Assembly (NCBI GenBank): GCA_029706075.1
Contig: JAINUG010000259.1
Location: forward strand, 796,507 to 860,506
Direction of reading: 5' to 3'
Length of the DNA stretch: 64,000 nt
DNA from: Aldrovandia affinis
Lineage: Eukaryota > Chordata > Actinopteri > Notacanthiformes > Halosauridae
The stretch's first letter is position 1. Each line of letters starts with the position of its first letter. Positions 55,761 to 64,000 of the stretch are shown one piece after another. The notes beneath the pieces are model-generated. The model saw nothing but the letters and a program-made list of their open reading frames with translations, was not told where the DNA came from and made no database searches. The translations under genes and the position numbers were made by a program.

Positions 55761-56335
55761 AGTTAGCCAAACTCTGCTGCTAAAAAAAACCAAAAAACGG
55801 CATTGTCTACTTTGCTGCTGTATACATTATTCTAATGCCTCACTGATAATTATCATAACTTAGTTATTTTTTACAATATTTAACAGCAGTTTTTCCACCG
55901 TACAGTATAGTACGTCACGGCACGGTAACCAATCCGTGCTCCCACGTTTTGTCGCTTTTTCCACTGCCAAGCGACCCGTATCAAACCTAAGTACCTGTGC
56001 TGAATTTAGCTACTGCTCCAAACAGGGACCTAAGGGTTTAGCTAGCAATACTACAACCATCACAGAATCGTCATGCTAAATCGCAGACATGCTCAGACAC
56101 AACCGCCATGGGTTTTTTCAGCTTCACTTCATTATGGGTATTATTCGAAGAGTACTATATAGCGTTTGGCATTATTGTCATGTTTTCATTATTCTACGAG
56201 TTAGGTTTGTGTTATGAAAACTGAAATAAACACATTTATTTTAAAGGACAAAGTATAGTATTGTCATTTTCATGTCATGTAATTTTCAATGCAATTATAA
56301 TATACATTTTCATATATGTATGCATGTACTGTGTA
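55761..56335. other. Intergenic, unassigned
   Basis: AT-rich with a local GC-richer patch (55905-55985, containing GTACGTCACGGCACGGTAAC) that resembles a transposon terminus, but no partner was found. Confidence 0.35.
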
Positions 56336-56345
56336 TATATACATA

Positions 56346-56665
56346 CAGTGCATCCGGAAAGTATTCACTTTTTCCACATTTTGTTATGTTACAGCTTTAT
56401 TCCAAAATGGATTAAATTCATTTTTTTCTCAGAATTCTACACACAATACCCCATAATGACAAAGTGAATATGACAGCCCACCTGGAGTTTGCCAAATGGT
56501 ACTTAAAGGACTAAGAGCATCAGGAAAAAGATTATCCGGTCTGATGAGACACAAATTGAACTTTTTGGCCTGAATGCCAAGTGCTACCATAAAGGTCTGA
56601 TTGATGGAGTTCATTTGTTGTTCACGCTGCTATCGTTCAGACTCCAGCGAATGATATGGAGAGTT
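56346..56665 (+). mobile_element. Tc1-like transposon fragment
   Basis: After TA (56344-56345) the terminus CAGTGCATCCGGAAAGTATT is a common fish Tc1 end. It is followed by CACATTTTGTTATGTTACAG, and then, after an internal deletion, transposase text SDETQIELFGLNAKCY (56535-56585), which includes the first catalytic Asp (SDET). The right end is missing. Confidence 0.8.
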
Positions 56666-58531
56666 ATGCAGTGACTGGGTCCGACTTCGTCGGTAAATAT
56701 TCTTTAACTGAGTCAATCATTCCATTTAAATTACGATTAATTTTTCAGGCACCGTGTAACAATAGGATAAATAAAAACAATAAAAGCATAATATCAACAA
56801 CAATGATAATATTTCATTGGTAACATGGATCAAACAGCTTAAAAATAAAAGCCTAATTTCTCAGATCAGAAGGAACATCTTCAAATTAAAAAAATCATAA
56901 ACAAATACATGGTCAACCTTTCTAAGTAGGCTACATATTACCAAGTGATCATTCACATGGACTAAAACGTCCATTAATAAATGTAGCCTATGAGCCATCT
57001 ACGTATTTATGTTAGCTAACTTAAGGTGTGACTTGCATTGTGTCGGTTTCCTGCATCATATCCTACATTGTTCATCAAGCTATCGGCGCCAATGTTAAAA
57101 CAATGTTGACCTCTAGAATGATCAACAAAGTGGTAATAAATTCATATAGCCTATCATATTATATTTGAATAAAGGAATATAATGATGTGGTTTCATTTCT
57201 CGAGTTGAGACTAGACCAACTTCGCGGCTCTGCCTTAAAAAATATTGCGACGTCTCCGTTGGGAAATAGCCTCTTTCCTTCACTGTTTATTTATTTACTT
57301 ATTGGGAGTAGGCTATACTGTAAAATCGCAACAAACCAACAGGCACCTCATCCTCTCGAAAAGGAGCATCTCCACCGAAGTTCTTATCTGCTCCAAAGAG
57401 CGCTGCTCTGAGCCTCGCTGTGGATGATATGACGTTTTAGCGAAGTGCTCCGCTCTGATTGGGCAGGACACCGGGGAGCAGGGCGAGAGAGACTGCTTTG
57501 TATGGGTACATGTGAGGCCCTCTTCGGAAAGCCAGCGTTAATTGCTTTTTAGTTTAGTGTGTTATTACATGTTGAATAAAATACAAATAATTTCAACGCA
57601 GTACTGGACAGAGTTACCCCGTTTTTAGTATTTTGCTGTCCTCACTGGTAAGTAAATGGCATTGTGAAGAATGCTATTTCTGAACAAATGTCCATTCGCT
57701 GTAACGTTAGACAATTGGACATCTATGGTATGATTTAAAGGAATTGAAGATAAGATGTTTATTGAAAAATCCTCCCAATTGTCTCCGTTAATATAGTAAC
57801 TGTTTAATATTTTATCTGTAAATACTTCTGTATTTTGTCTTTAAAAACAGACATTTCGCTCGCTAACCGGTTGGTTAGACGAAAAACAGATACCGGTTCT
57901 CACCAATGCATAACATATTCATGAAGAACGAGTCTCTGTGTTATGTTAAACCAGTTGAAAGCAAATTGATTTTAATAGGAAAAGCGTCCATTCATAAGCT
58001 TGCTCCAATTGCTATTTGTTCTATAAGCGATGTATTGTTATCAATGATAAAGTTGAAACCCAGATACTATTGTGCAATGTAGCTATAAGTATGTACTATT
58101 ATGCATTCTGTCAGGAACAGACGCAGACTGGGTGTCTTACGGCTCCACCAAGTTGTAAATTCGTTACTCTTACGCACGCAGTGGTTTGCATGCAGAACTA
58201 AAGCTCACGATAGCTGTAAGAATTTGAGAGCGCGCTCTGGAGATATTATTTAATGCAAATACTGTACGTGCCAAGGACCGTTTTTAAAAATATGTATTGT
58301 ATGAATATGAATGTATAAACTTATTCAAACATTTAGCTTAATTCGTTTGAATGTTTTCGCGACACAGCATGCTGCAATGTTACAGAACGTTTTCTTATGC
58401 CTCTCAGATTACGTGTATTGGCAGAATGGACACATTGGGCAGAGTTTCTTAAAACGAGCTGTAGCCCCCTGGCCCATCAAAACATCTCACAGAGTTGAGC
58501 TTTGTGTGTGGGGAGGTGGCCCGGCTTGAGG
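56666..58531. other. Intergenic and probable tmem169 5' region
   Basis: No coding similarity. A GC-richer patch at 57390-57520 may be part of the tmem169 promoter or a 5' exon, but no motif settles it. Confidence 0.35.
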
Positions 58532-60163
58532 ATGGAGCAGGTGGAGCACACAGATGCTCAGAGCCCCACACACACCACACACCACAGGTCAGAGATCAGA
58601 GCTGGCCAGGTGGGGGAGGAAGATGTTGGGAGCACCACTCGGAAGAAGAGGAGGAAGAAGGAGGCACGTCCAGAGTCCATCATTGTGTACCGCTCTGAGG
58701 CAGAGAGGGTGTCAGATGAGGAACCAGGTGGGGAGGAGGCAGCAGAAAAGAGCCTGAGAGAGGGGACTACTTTCCTCACTACCCCTCCAGGAGAAGGTGA
58801 GGTCTACTGAAGTCTCATAATTCACTCTCAGCCTCCAGCGGAACAGGAAAGCAGCTGCATCATCTGTTACAGGAGATACCTCTGCTTCACGCTGCATTAT
58901 CGGTGGTCTTAAATCAATTTATTAATGTGTCCCTATGGTAACTGCATCTAGTTTCTGAAATTCTATTGTGAATTGCTGTATCAAATCAAATCAAATCAAA
59001 TCAAATCAAGTTTATTTGTATAGCGCTTTTCACAATAGAATTGTCACAAAACGCTTAACAGAGGGAGAACCCAGGCCTAGACCCCTCCAAAAGCAAGCCT
59101 AAAGGCAACAGTGGCAAGGAAAAACTCCCTTGGTAGGGAGAAACCTTGGGAGGAACCAGACTAAAAAGGGGGGGGGAGCCCATCCTCTTCTGGCCGGCAC
59201 AGGGTATGTCCAAAAAAGACCATGTCATGGTCAGTCCAAGGTGGCTCAGGGCTGAAAGACTTTGCCCCTCCTGAGTTAGGTAGTCAGCGGGGGGCTAAAC
59301 CACGTGGAGAGGGTCCAGCAGATCCAGGAACTGGGGTTGGCGTAGGGGGTGAGGGTTGATGGGGGCAGCTCACACTTCTCGCAGGAGGCCGAGTATAGTG
59401 TTTATGTGAAGAGTTGGCCTCGCAAATGAATCCACAATTGTGTGTGTGCCTATATACAAGTTTTTGTCTGATAAATGTGCACTTTGTGTACGGGAGCATT
59501 TGGCTGACAGTGTGTGCTCTGTGCATGTTGGCAGGGGGGTGGAGCTTGCCCCCAGACAGCCACTACGTGACTTTGACTGGCACCATCACTCGAGGGAAGA
59601 AGAAGGGCCAGGTGGTGGATATCCACGTAACTCTGACTGCGAAGGAGCTGCGTGAGCTGGCACGGTCTAAGGAGCGTCTGGACGTGGAGTACGAGCTCAG
59701 CACAGACCAGAAGCGGCCCTGCAGCCTGGGGCTCTGCCACGGCCCCCACGTGCTGCTGTGGAGCCTGTCCTGTGCCCCCGTGGTGTTCCTCCTCTCCTTC
59801 ATCATCTCCTTCTACTACGGCACGCTCACCTGGTACAGCATCTTCCTGGTGTACAACGAGGAGCGTACCTTCTGGCACAAGATCACCGTCTGCCCCTTCC
59901 TCATCATCTTCTACCCTGTGCTGATCATGGCGGTGTCGCTGTCCCTGGGGCTGTACGCCGCCGTGGTGCAGGTGTCCTGGGCCTTCAGCACGTGGTGGCT
60001 CGCTGCACGCGACCTGGAGAAGGGCTTCTGTGGCTGGGCGTGTGGGCAGCTGGGGTTGGAGGACTGCTCCCCCTACAGCGTAGTGGAGCTGCTGGACTCT
60101 GACACCATCTCTGGGAGTCTTCAAGGCAAGGCCACAGAGGACCTGCACACCACCTCTGTGTGA
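58532..60163 (+). CDS. tmem169: Transmembrane protein 169
   Basis: A two-pass membrane protein whose molecular function is unknown to me. Coding exons are 58532-58796 and 59535-60163, giving 894 nt and 297 aa, the same length as I recall for the human protein. The intron is GT/AG, phase 1 (GGA GAA G / GG). The N-terminal third is hydrophilic with a basic patch RKKRRKKEARPES, followed by an acidic stretch. Next comes a conserved WSLPPDSHYVTLTGTITRGK block (about 91-110). Two hydrophobic spans lie near 161-183 (VLLWSLSCAPVVFLLSFIIS) and 207-230 (VCPFLIIFYPVLIMAVSLSL). The tail is cytoplasmic or luminal, with Cys, Trp and a Ser/Thr-rich end. The gene looks intact. Confidence 0.96.
58980..59400 (-). 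mobile_element. L2-like LINE 3' end in the tmem169 intron
   Basis: Starts with an inverted tail (CAAAT)5 at 58981-59006, then GTTTATTTGTATAGCGCTTT, and continues as the reverse complement of the C-rich 3' UTR seen at 13140-13600 and 63680-64000. It takes more than half of the 738-bp intron and stops about 135 bp before the acceptor. No coding part. Confidence 0.92.
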
Positions 60164-60170
60164 CCGCTGC

Positions 60171-60320
60171 CCCAACCCACACCAGACCACAGTACCTCTG
60201 TCTCAACCCACACCCAACAACAACACTGACCACCAACCCACACCAAACCACAGCACCTCTCACCCAACCAACACCAAACCACAGCGCCTCTGACCCAACC
60301 CACACCAAACCACAGCACTG
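60171..60320 (+). repeat. Minisatellite in the tmem169 3' UTR
   Basis: Four to five imperfect units of about 36 bp built on CCAACCCACACCAAACCACA + GCACCTCTGA, starting 8 bp after the stop codon. Confidence 0.85.
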
Positions 60321-61241
60321 CGTTTTTGTTTTTGGAATTCCAATCTCTCCTGCCAGTCTCTACACTTTTAAAATGTTGTCCATTGTTGACCAACAGGCCT
60401 CATAATGGCATTGACAGCATGTCTGTTAACTCAAGTCAATAGCGCAAGCACAATTCAGGACAGTTTTTTAGAATTGTATGTGTGGGTTTTTGGGTATCAG
60501 TGTTGCTCATGAGTCATGACATGACCTACATGACTTGTGTGTGTGTGTGTGTGTTTTGGGGAAGGGAGGTCAGGTGTTGGCAGAAATTACCATGCAAATC
60601 ATCGTTGAGATGTGTTTATAAACTCAGTGAGTATGAGGAGGGTTGTATGATACAGGTTTTAAATACGCATATGATTGATTTAATACATTTTTAAACATGT
60701 ATGATATGTGTTTATAAACTCAGTATGTGAGTATGATTCCCATTGGGACCACATATACTAAAAAATGTATGCATTCACCACTAAGTTGCTTTGGATAAAA
60801 GCGTCTGGTATATGGTATGTGTTATGTTAAGAGAGATGTGATATTTCATTAACACAACTTACCAATAATAGAAACCTTTTGAAAGCTGGCAGCTTTCAAA
60901 AGGGAGAGCAATATTGACAGAGACAGCAATATTGAATGCTTGGGCTTGGTCACGTCGTCTAAGTGGAAGGGGCCTAAAACCTAAGTTCTCTTCTGTTCTG
61001 AATTTGGGGTGGGATCAGTGTATTTTACATTTGTGACATTTGATTCTAAATGCAAAATATTGTGCATATTAACCGAAACAAACAGTACTACAGGTTTTTC
61101 AGTGGTTGAAGGACTGATAAACATTCTTACTCTTACAGTTTATGGCCTACACTGGACAGTTTGCAACCTTTAACTGCAGTGGAACATTACGTTCTGGGTG
61201 CTTGCAACATCTCATTTTAAATATTAATTTGAGATGCACAT
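60321..61241. other. tmem169 downstream sequence
   Basis: A (TG)n run is at 60536-60554. An L2-type tail motif (GTTGCTTTGGATAAAAGCGT) is at 60784-60803. An inverted AAGCTGGCAGCTTTCAAAA-like palindrome lies at 60880-60900. No gene is seen. Confidence 0.5.
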
Positions 61242-61251
61242 GCTCAAAGCT

Positions 61252-61610
61252 GGCGGCACGGTGGTGCGGTGGATAGCGCTGTCGCCTCACAGCAAGAAGG
61301 TCTCGGGTTCGAATCCAGGCCGGGGGCCTTTCTGTGTGGAGTTTTCATGTTCTCCCCGTGTCCGCGTGGGTTTCCTCCGGGTACTCCGGTTTCCTCCCAC
61401 AGTCCAAAGACATGCACGTTAGGCTAATTGGAGAGTCTAAATTGCCCATAGGTATGAGTGTGTGAGTGAATGGTGTGTGTGCCCTGCGATGGATTGGCGA
61501 CCTGTCCAGGGTGTATTCCTGCCTCTCGCCCGGAACGCATGCTGGGATAGGCTCCAGCCCCCGACCCTGACCAGGAATAAGCGGCTTAGATAATGGATGG
61601 ATGGATGGAT
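61252..61610 (+). mobile_element. tRNA-derived SINE with (TGGA)n tail, full length
   Basis: The head GGCGGCACGGTGGTGCGGTG contains an A-box-like sequence, and GGTTCGAATCC a B-box. The body (CCGCGTGGGTTTCCTCCGGG, then GACATGCACGTTAGGCTAAT) is a widespread fish repeat, and the end is (ATGG)n (61594-61610). GCTCAAAGCT flanks it perfectly at 61242-61251 and 61611-61620, up to 13 bp with shared edge bases. This SINE belongs to a different family from the four above. Confidence 0.93.
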
Positions 61611-61866
61611 GCTCAAAGCTGTCAAGTATCTCCAGTATTCTGCATGTAAACACAGTTGCTGAAATCCTTGGACTGAGGGGGGCTGAACCCAAGTGCACCC
61701 AGACCCAGAGTGTTGTTTTAATAATGTCATTAATCTGAGAATACTGTTGCAACTCACATTTTTCTTATTACCCTTACTACCCACTGTTTATCTATTTTCT
61801 TTGAATTGGAAGCAGGCTGTGAGTTGGGACCACGACTGAACTGGCACCGAAGGCCATCTCTTATTT

Positions 61867-61901
61867 ATGTGAAGGCTAACATGTACAGATAGCCTTCACA
61901 T
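61867..61901. repeat. 11-bp inverted repeat
   Basis: ATGTGAAGGCT (61867-61877) and AGCCTTCACAT (61891-61901) pair perfectly around a 13-nt loop, directly in front of the next SINE. Confidence 0.8.
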
Positions 61902-62172
61902 AGGGGCGGCAGTGTAGTGTAATGGTTAGGAAACTGGTCTTGTAACTGAGAGGTTGCTGGTTCAATTCCCAGGTGGAGCACTGCCGTTGTACCCTTGAGC
62001 AAGGTACTTAACCTGAACTTATATGCCAGGGAATAAAATGTCATTTAAATAAAGGTCCTAAGTGTCTTGTAGACCCAAGTCAGTGAGCCTTCCACTGCCC
62101 ATAGGCTCTTTATCTGTGCCCTGCTGTCGTAACCCAAAACTGTCATTTGGATGGCAATGTAAAATGTAAATG
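61902..62172 (+). mobile_element. V-SINE-like element with (TGTAA)n-type tail
   Basis: The head GGCAGTGTAGTGTAATGGTT and GGTTGCTGGTTCAATTCCCA resemble A and B boxes of a tRNA-derived promoter. The central CTTGAGCAAGGTACTTAACC is the core of fish V-SINEs. It ends in GGCAATGTAAAATGTAAATG. Confidence 0.8.
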
Positions 62173-62199
62173 GATGGGTTTGTCTTGTGATGTGTGCAT

Positions 62200-62525
62200 A
62201 TCTTTTACTCACTGGGTGTTTTATTTATTCATCTTCTTTATTTAAGATTCTGCACATTATTATTTATTATTATTATTAGTTTATTATTTAATATAATAAA
62301 ATTAAAATCAGATCAGTGTGTGTTCGCCTTCTGTGGTCACCATGGTAGCAGTGTTGCTTGGGGGCAATGGCTGGCCATGTCATGTCTGGTTTTCTGTGTA
62401 ACGTGCCCGCCACACTGTCCTGGGGAGTGTTGGAATACATGGGAGTCTTCAATTAAATTACCCTCCCTTGATGTGTCTCACCCCCATGTGTCTCACCCTA
62501 TGTTGGCAGTGGGGCGGGGAAGAAG
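62200..62525 (+). other. Unassigned spacer before the L2-like LINE
   Basis: A poly-T/ATT-rich part (62215-62310) is followed by unique sequence and a (GAA)n run near 62519-62537. No gene is seen. Confidence 0.4.
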
Positions 62526-62529
62526 AAGA

Positions 62530-64000
62530 AGAAAAATGAAGAATCTGAAGAACTGTTGGCTCATTTCAAATCTTACCTTTTTGTCAAAAAATTTAGAGAA
62601 ATCTGTAGCTCAACAATTAACTGCTTTCCTAAAAAAATCTGTATGAAACACTACAATCAGGTTTTAGACCACTGAGATGGCACTTGTTAAAGTTGTGAAT
62701 GACTTACTGTTAGCACCTGATTCTGGTTGTTTCTATTCTAGTGCTCCTTGACCACCTTATTGAACACCAGGTTAGAAAACCTGGTTGGTTTGCGTGGACG
62801 GGCACTCTCATGGTATAAACCTATCAGACAGGTTTCAAACCTGTCACAGGTTGATCTAATTGTGCAGTTAGATCAAGGGTTCTCTGACTACTCTCAGGTT
62901 AAATATGGTATTCCACCAGGTTCAGCACTGGGACCATTACTGTTCTCATTATACTTGCTACCACTGGGTAATGTTATTCATAAACATGGTGTGAATTTCC
63001 ATTGCTATGCAGATGATACACAGCTGTACATATCAATGAAACCAGCTGAAATACAGTAAACTTCCTGCTTTTGAATTCAGATAAAACAGAGATGATAGTC
63101 TTGGGCCCCAAAAAATTCAGGAATAAGTTGGATCTGTAGTTAAATGCAGGTGATTGCCTGGTTGCATCAAATCTGACAGTCAAGAACCTTGATTTTTGAT
63201 CAGGATCTTACATTTGAAGCTCATATTAAAAGCACTTCCAGAGTGGCTTTCTTTCACCTAAGAAACATAGCTAAAATTAGGCACTTTCTGTCATTAGAGG
63301 ATGCAAAAACATTGATGCATGCTTTTGTCACATCGAGGCTGGACTATTGTATTGCCTTACTATCTGGCTGCTCTAGTAGCTCTCTTAAGAGTCTTCAACT
63401 AGTACAGAATACAGCAGCGCATATTTTGACTAGACATAAGAAATATGAGCACATGGCTTCCTGTCACCTCAATGTGTCACCACCACTGTTAGGCTGGTTA
63501 TCCTTGATCGGGTGTGGATGGTTTGGAACTCCCTCATGGCTGCATGTGTTCTGTCCCTCTCCTAATAGGTATGCTGCCATAGCTTACACCTGTCGGGGCT
63601 ATCTGTATATTTCTTATGTTTGTGCTCCCCTGCTCTCACATAATGCTACTGGATATAGCACTGCTTTTTTCTGACTCCCATGTTCTCTTCTCTGCCTTGG
63701 CCACTGACTCGGGGGCACCCGCCCCTGAGCTCTAGATCCTGTGAGAAGTGTGAGCTGCCCCCATCAACCTTCACCCCCACACCTACCCCAGTCCCTGGAT
63801 CTGGACCCCCTTCACATGGTTTAACCTCCTCCCCCACTGACTACCTAACTCGGAGGCACAGTCAGCCAGCCCTGAGTCAATTTTGGACTGACCATGATAT
63901 GGTCTTTTTTGGACACACCCTGTGCCGGCCAGGAGAGGATGGGCTCCACCCCTTATAGTCTGGTTCCTCCCAAGATGTATCCCTATCAAGGGAGTTTTTC
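62530..64000 (+). mobile_element. L2-like LINE, second copy, running off the right edge
   Basis: Same family as 9700-13615. It starts inside the RT N-terminal block (LISNLTFLSKNLEKSVAQQ). It keeps the catalytic region at 62748-63059 ([18 protein letters not shown], then [10 protein letters not shown]), and then a C-terminal block at 63189-63470 (RLDYCIALLSGCSSSSLK). The 3' UTR (63680-64000) matches 13180-13490. The segment equivalent to 12550-12960 is deleted between about 63455 and 63465. Frameshifts make it inactive. Confidence 0.9.

Noticed and set aside
59450..60190. 246-aa minus-strand frame opposite tmem169
   Set aside because: It is the antisense shadow of a GC-rich real exon. Its composition (Gly, Gln, His) and lack of any family match argue against a gene.

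Overview
The window is nuclear DNA of a bony fish, almost certainly a teleost. It carries spliced vertebrate genes with GT/AG introns, and most of the space between exons is filled by fish-type transposable elements: L2-like LINEs with (TTGAT)n tails, CR1-like LINEs, tRNA-derived SINEs, and Tc1, hAT, piggyBac and Harbinger-like DNA transposons. The species cannot be fixed from sequence alone.

Four genuine genes can be read, all on the + strand. (1) The last four coding exons of a liver-type phosphofructokinase gene (pfkl; 2697-4388). (2) rpl37a, complete in four coding exons (15162-18079; 92 aa), with a TOP-like start and a C4 zinc finger. (3) pecr, peroxisomal trans-2-enoyl-CoA reductase, complete in eight exons over about 29.6 kb (24721-54328; 298 aa), ending in the peroxisomal signal SKL. 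(4) tmem169, complete in two coding exons (58532-60163; 297 aa). Every exon junction was checked for splice sites and reading phase. From memory, rpl37a, pecr and tmem169 also lie near each other on human chromosome 2q35.

Layout. 1-2.2 kb: an antisense LINE broken by a SINE and by an L2 tail. 2.2-5.4 kb: a CR1-like fragment, then the pfkl 3' end. 5.4-9.7 kb: hairpins, GT-rich sequence, a SINE and a Tc1 relic. 9.7-13.6 kb: an L2-like LINE with two insertions. 13.8-14.8 kb: a hAT element. 15.1-18.2 kb: rpl37a, whose intron 2 holds a minisatellite hit by several hAT MITEs at the same kind of target site. 18.3-19.3 kb: a Tc1 relic. 19.55-23.81 kb: a decayed 4.3-kb element with long terminal inverted repeats, carrying a large broken gene with FEN/PIN-nuclease-like motifs. 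24.7-54.3 kb: pecr. Its intron 3 holds a 48-bp minisatellite (twice), a 3-kb piggyBac-like element and a broken foamy-like endogenous retrovirus, itself containing a Harbinger-like element that contains a hAT element. Its introns 5 and 6 hold LINEs, SINEs and two more piggyBac-like relics. 54.3-58.5 kb: mostly unassigned sequence with a Tc1 relic. 58.5-60.2 kb: tmem169. 60.2-64 kb: two SINEs and a second copy of the L2-like LINE.

The host genes form no operon or joint pathway; they act in glycolysis, translation, peroxisomal fatty-acid chain elongation and an unknown membrane role. The most unusual items are the 19.55-23.81 kb element, the cluster of hAT insertions at NTCTAGAN sites, the tandemly duplicated splice acceptor of pecr exon 7, and Asp in place of the canonical catalytic Tyr in pecr.
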